Position numbers and translations under genes: made by a program. Source: Mycoplasmatota bacterium (GTDB lineage Bacteria > Bacillota_I > Bacilli_A > MAG-NZ). From it: a DNA stretch of 64,000 bases. The notes below the pieces were generated by a model. The model was given only the letters and a program-made list of their open reading frames with translations. It ran no database searches and was not told where the DNA came from. Positions 63,954-64,000 of this stretch are shown piece after piece. The DNA lies in assembly GCA_018394315.1 (NCBI GenBank), contig CP074575.1:1396615-1460614 (forward strand), read 5' to 3'. Position 1 is the first letter of the stretch. Every line of letters starts with the position of its first letter.

Positions 63954-64000
63954 TAATGTAATGATAATAGAGAAAGATTCTCTACCCTACAGATATAACC
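63954..64000 (+). other. start of a further serpin cassette, cut by the window edge
   Basis: AATGTAATGATAATAGAGAAAG and CTACAGATATAACC match the 5' flanks of both serpins (47117 and 55417 onward) almost base for base. A serpin ATG would be expected about 125 bp beyond the window. Confidence 0.7.

Overview
The window comes from a low-GC (visibly AT-rich), endospore-forming Bacillota. The standard code fits: TGA is used as a stop, and ribosome-binding sites are strong AGGAGG types. Spore-former signs are ylbJ, a YjcZ-type Gly/Tyr mini-protein, a Gly/Tyr-rich coat-like protein, a GerAB-type permease and a CwlC-like amidase without a signal peptide. The gene order rsmD-coaD-ylbJ and infC-rpmI-rplT is Bacillus-like. 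The long tail on L20 and the very AT-rich sequence suggest a deep Bacilli or Mollicutes-related lineage. That placement is inference.

Bases 1-23,400 are mostly chromosomal core. They hold a partial aminopeptidase P, an acetyltransferase, a four-gene ABC-type operon, the infC-rpmI-rplT operon with its L20 leader, mscS, a probable 6S RNA, argS, an M42 peptidase, rsmD-coaD, ylbJ and feoAB. These are followed by a LysM amidase, a single-domain response regulator, an XRE/membrane pair, a lipoprotein flavocytochrome (fumarate-reductase type) with a CitA-like kinase and two CitB-like regulators, and a TasA/camelysin-like secreted protein.

Bases 23,400-64,000 are accessory. Two two-component/ABC modules (28.6-33.8 kb and 39.0-42.4 kb) look like antimicrobial-peptide sensing and export systems. 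Around them runs a chain of mostly single-gene units separated by a repeat of about 95-110 bp. Read on the minus strand, this repeat ends in a tRNA T-arm and, in the best copies, a full acceptor 3' end with GCCA. It resembles a decayed tRNA-Ser. I count 12 well-preserved and 8 decayed copies, all in one orientation. The sequence left of the T-arm follows the upstream gene, and the repeat body plus hairpin to its right follows the downstream gene, so crossovers appear to have fallen in the T-arm. Cargo includes two lipoprotein serpins with different reactive loops, the 3' tail of another serpin, the start of a probable further serpin unit at the right edge, four mosaic lipoprotein paralogs, a radical-SAM/Cys-rich peptide locus, a LytTR pair, an orphan GerAB and a TetR/flavoprotein pair. 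This integron-like array without a visible integrase is the main candidate for an undescribed system. A second set of remnants, resembling tRNA-Trp on the plus strand, separates small genes at 34-37 kb.

Other notable points are a nearly identical 88-bp promoter in front of two distant genes, several genes whose only well-placed start is ATT or ATA, a 51-bp tandem duplication that creates a stop codon, and an intact IS150-group element with a relic end elsewhere.
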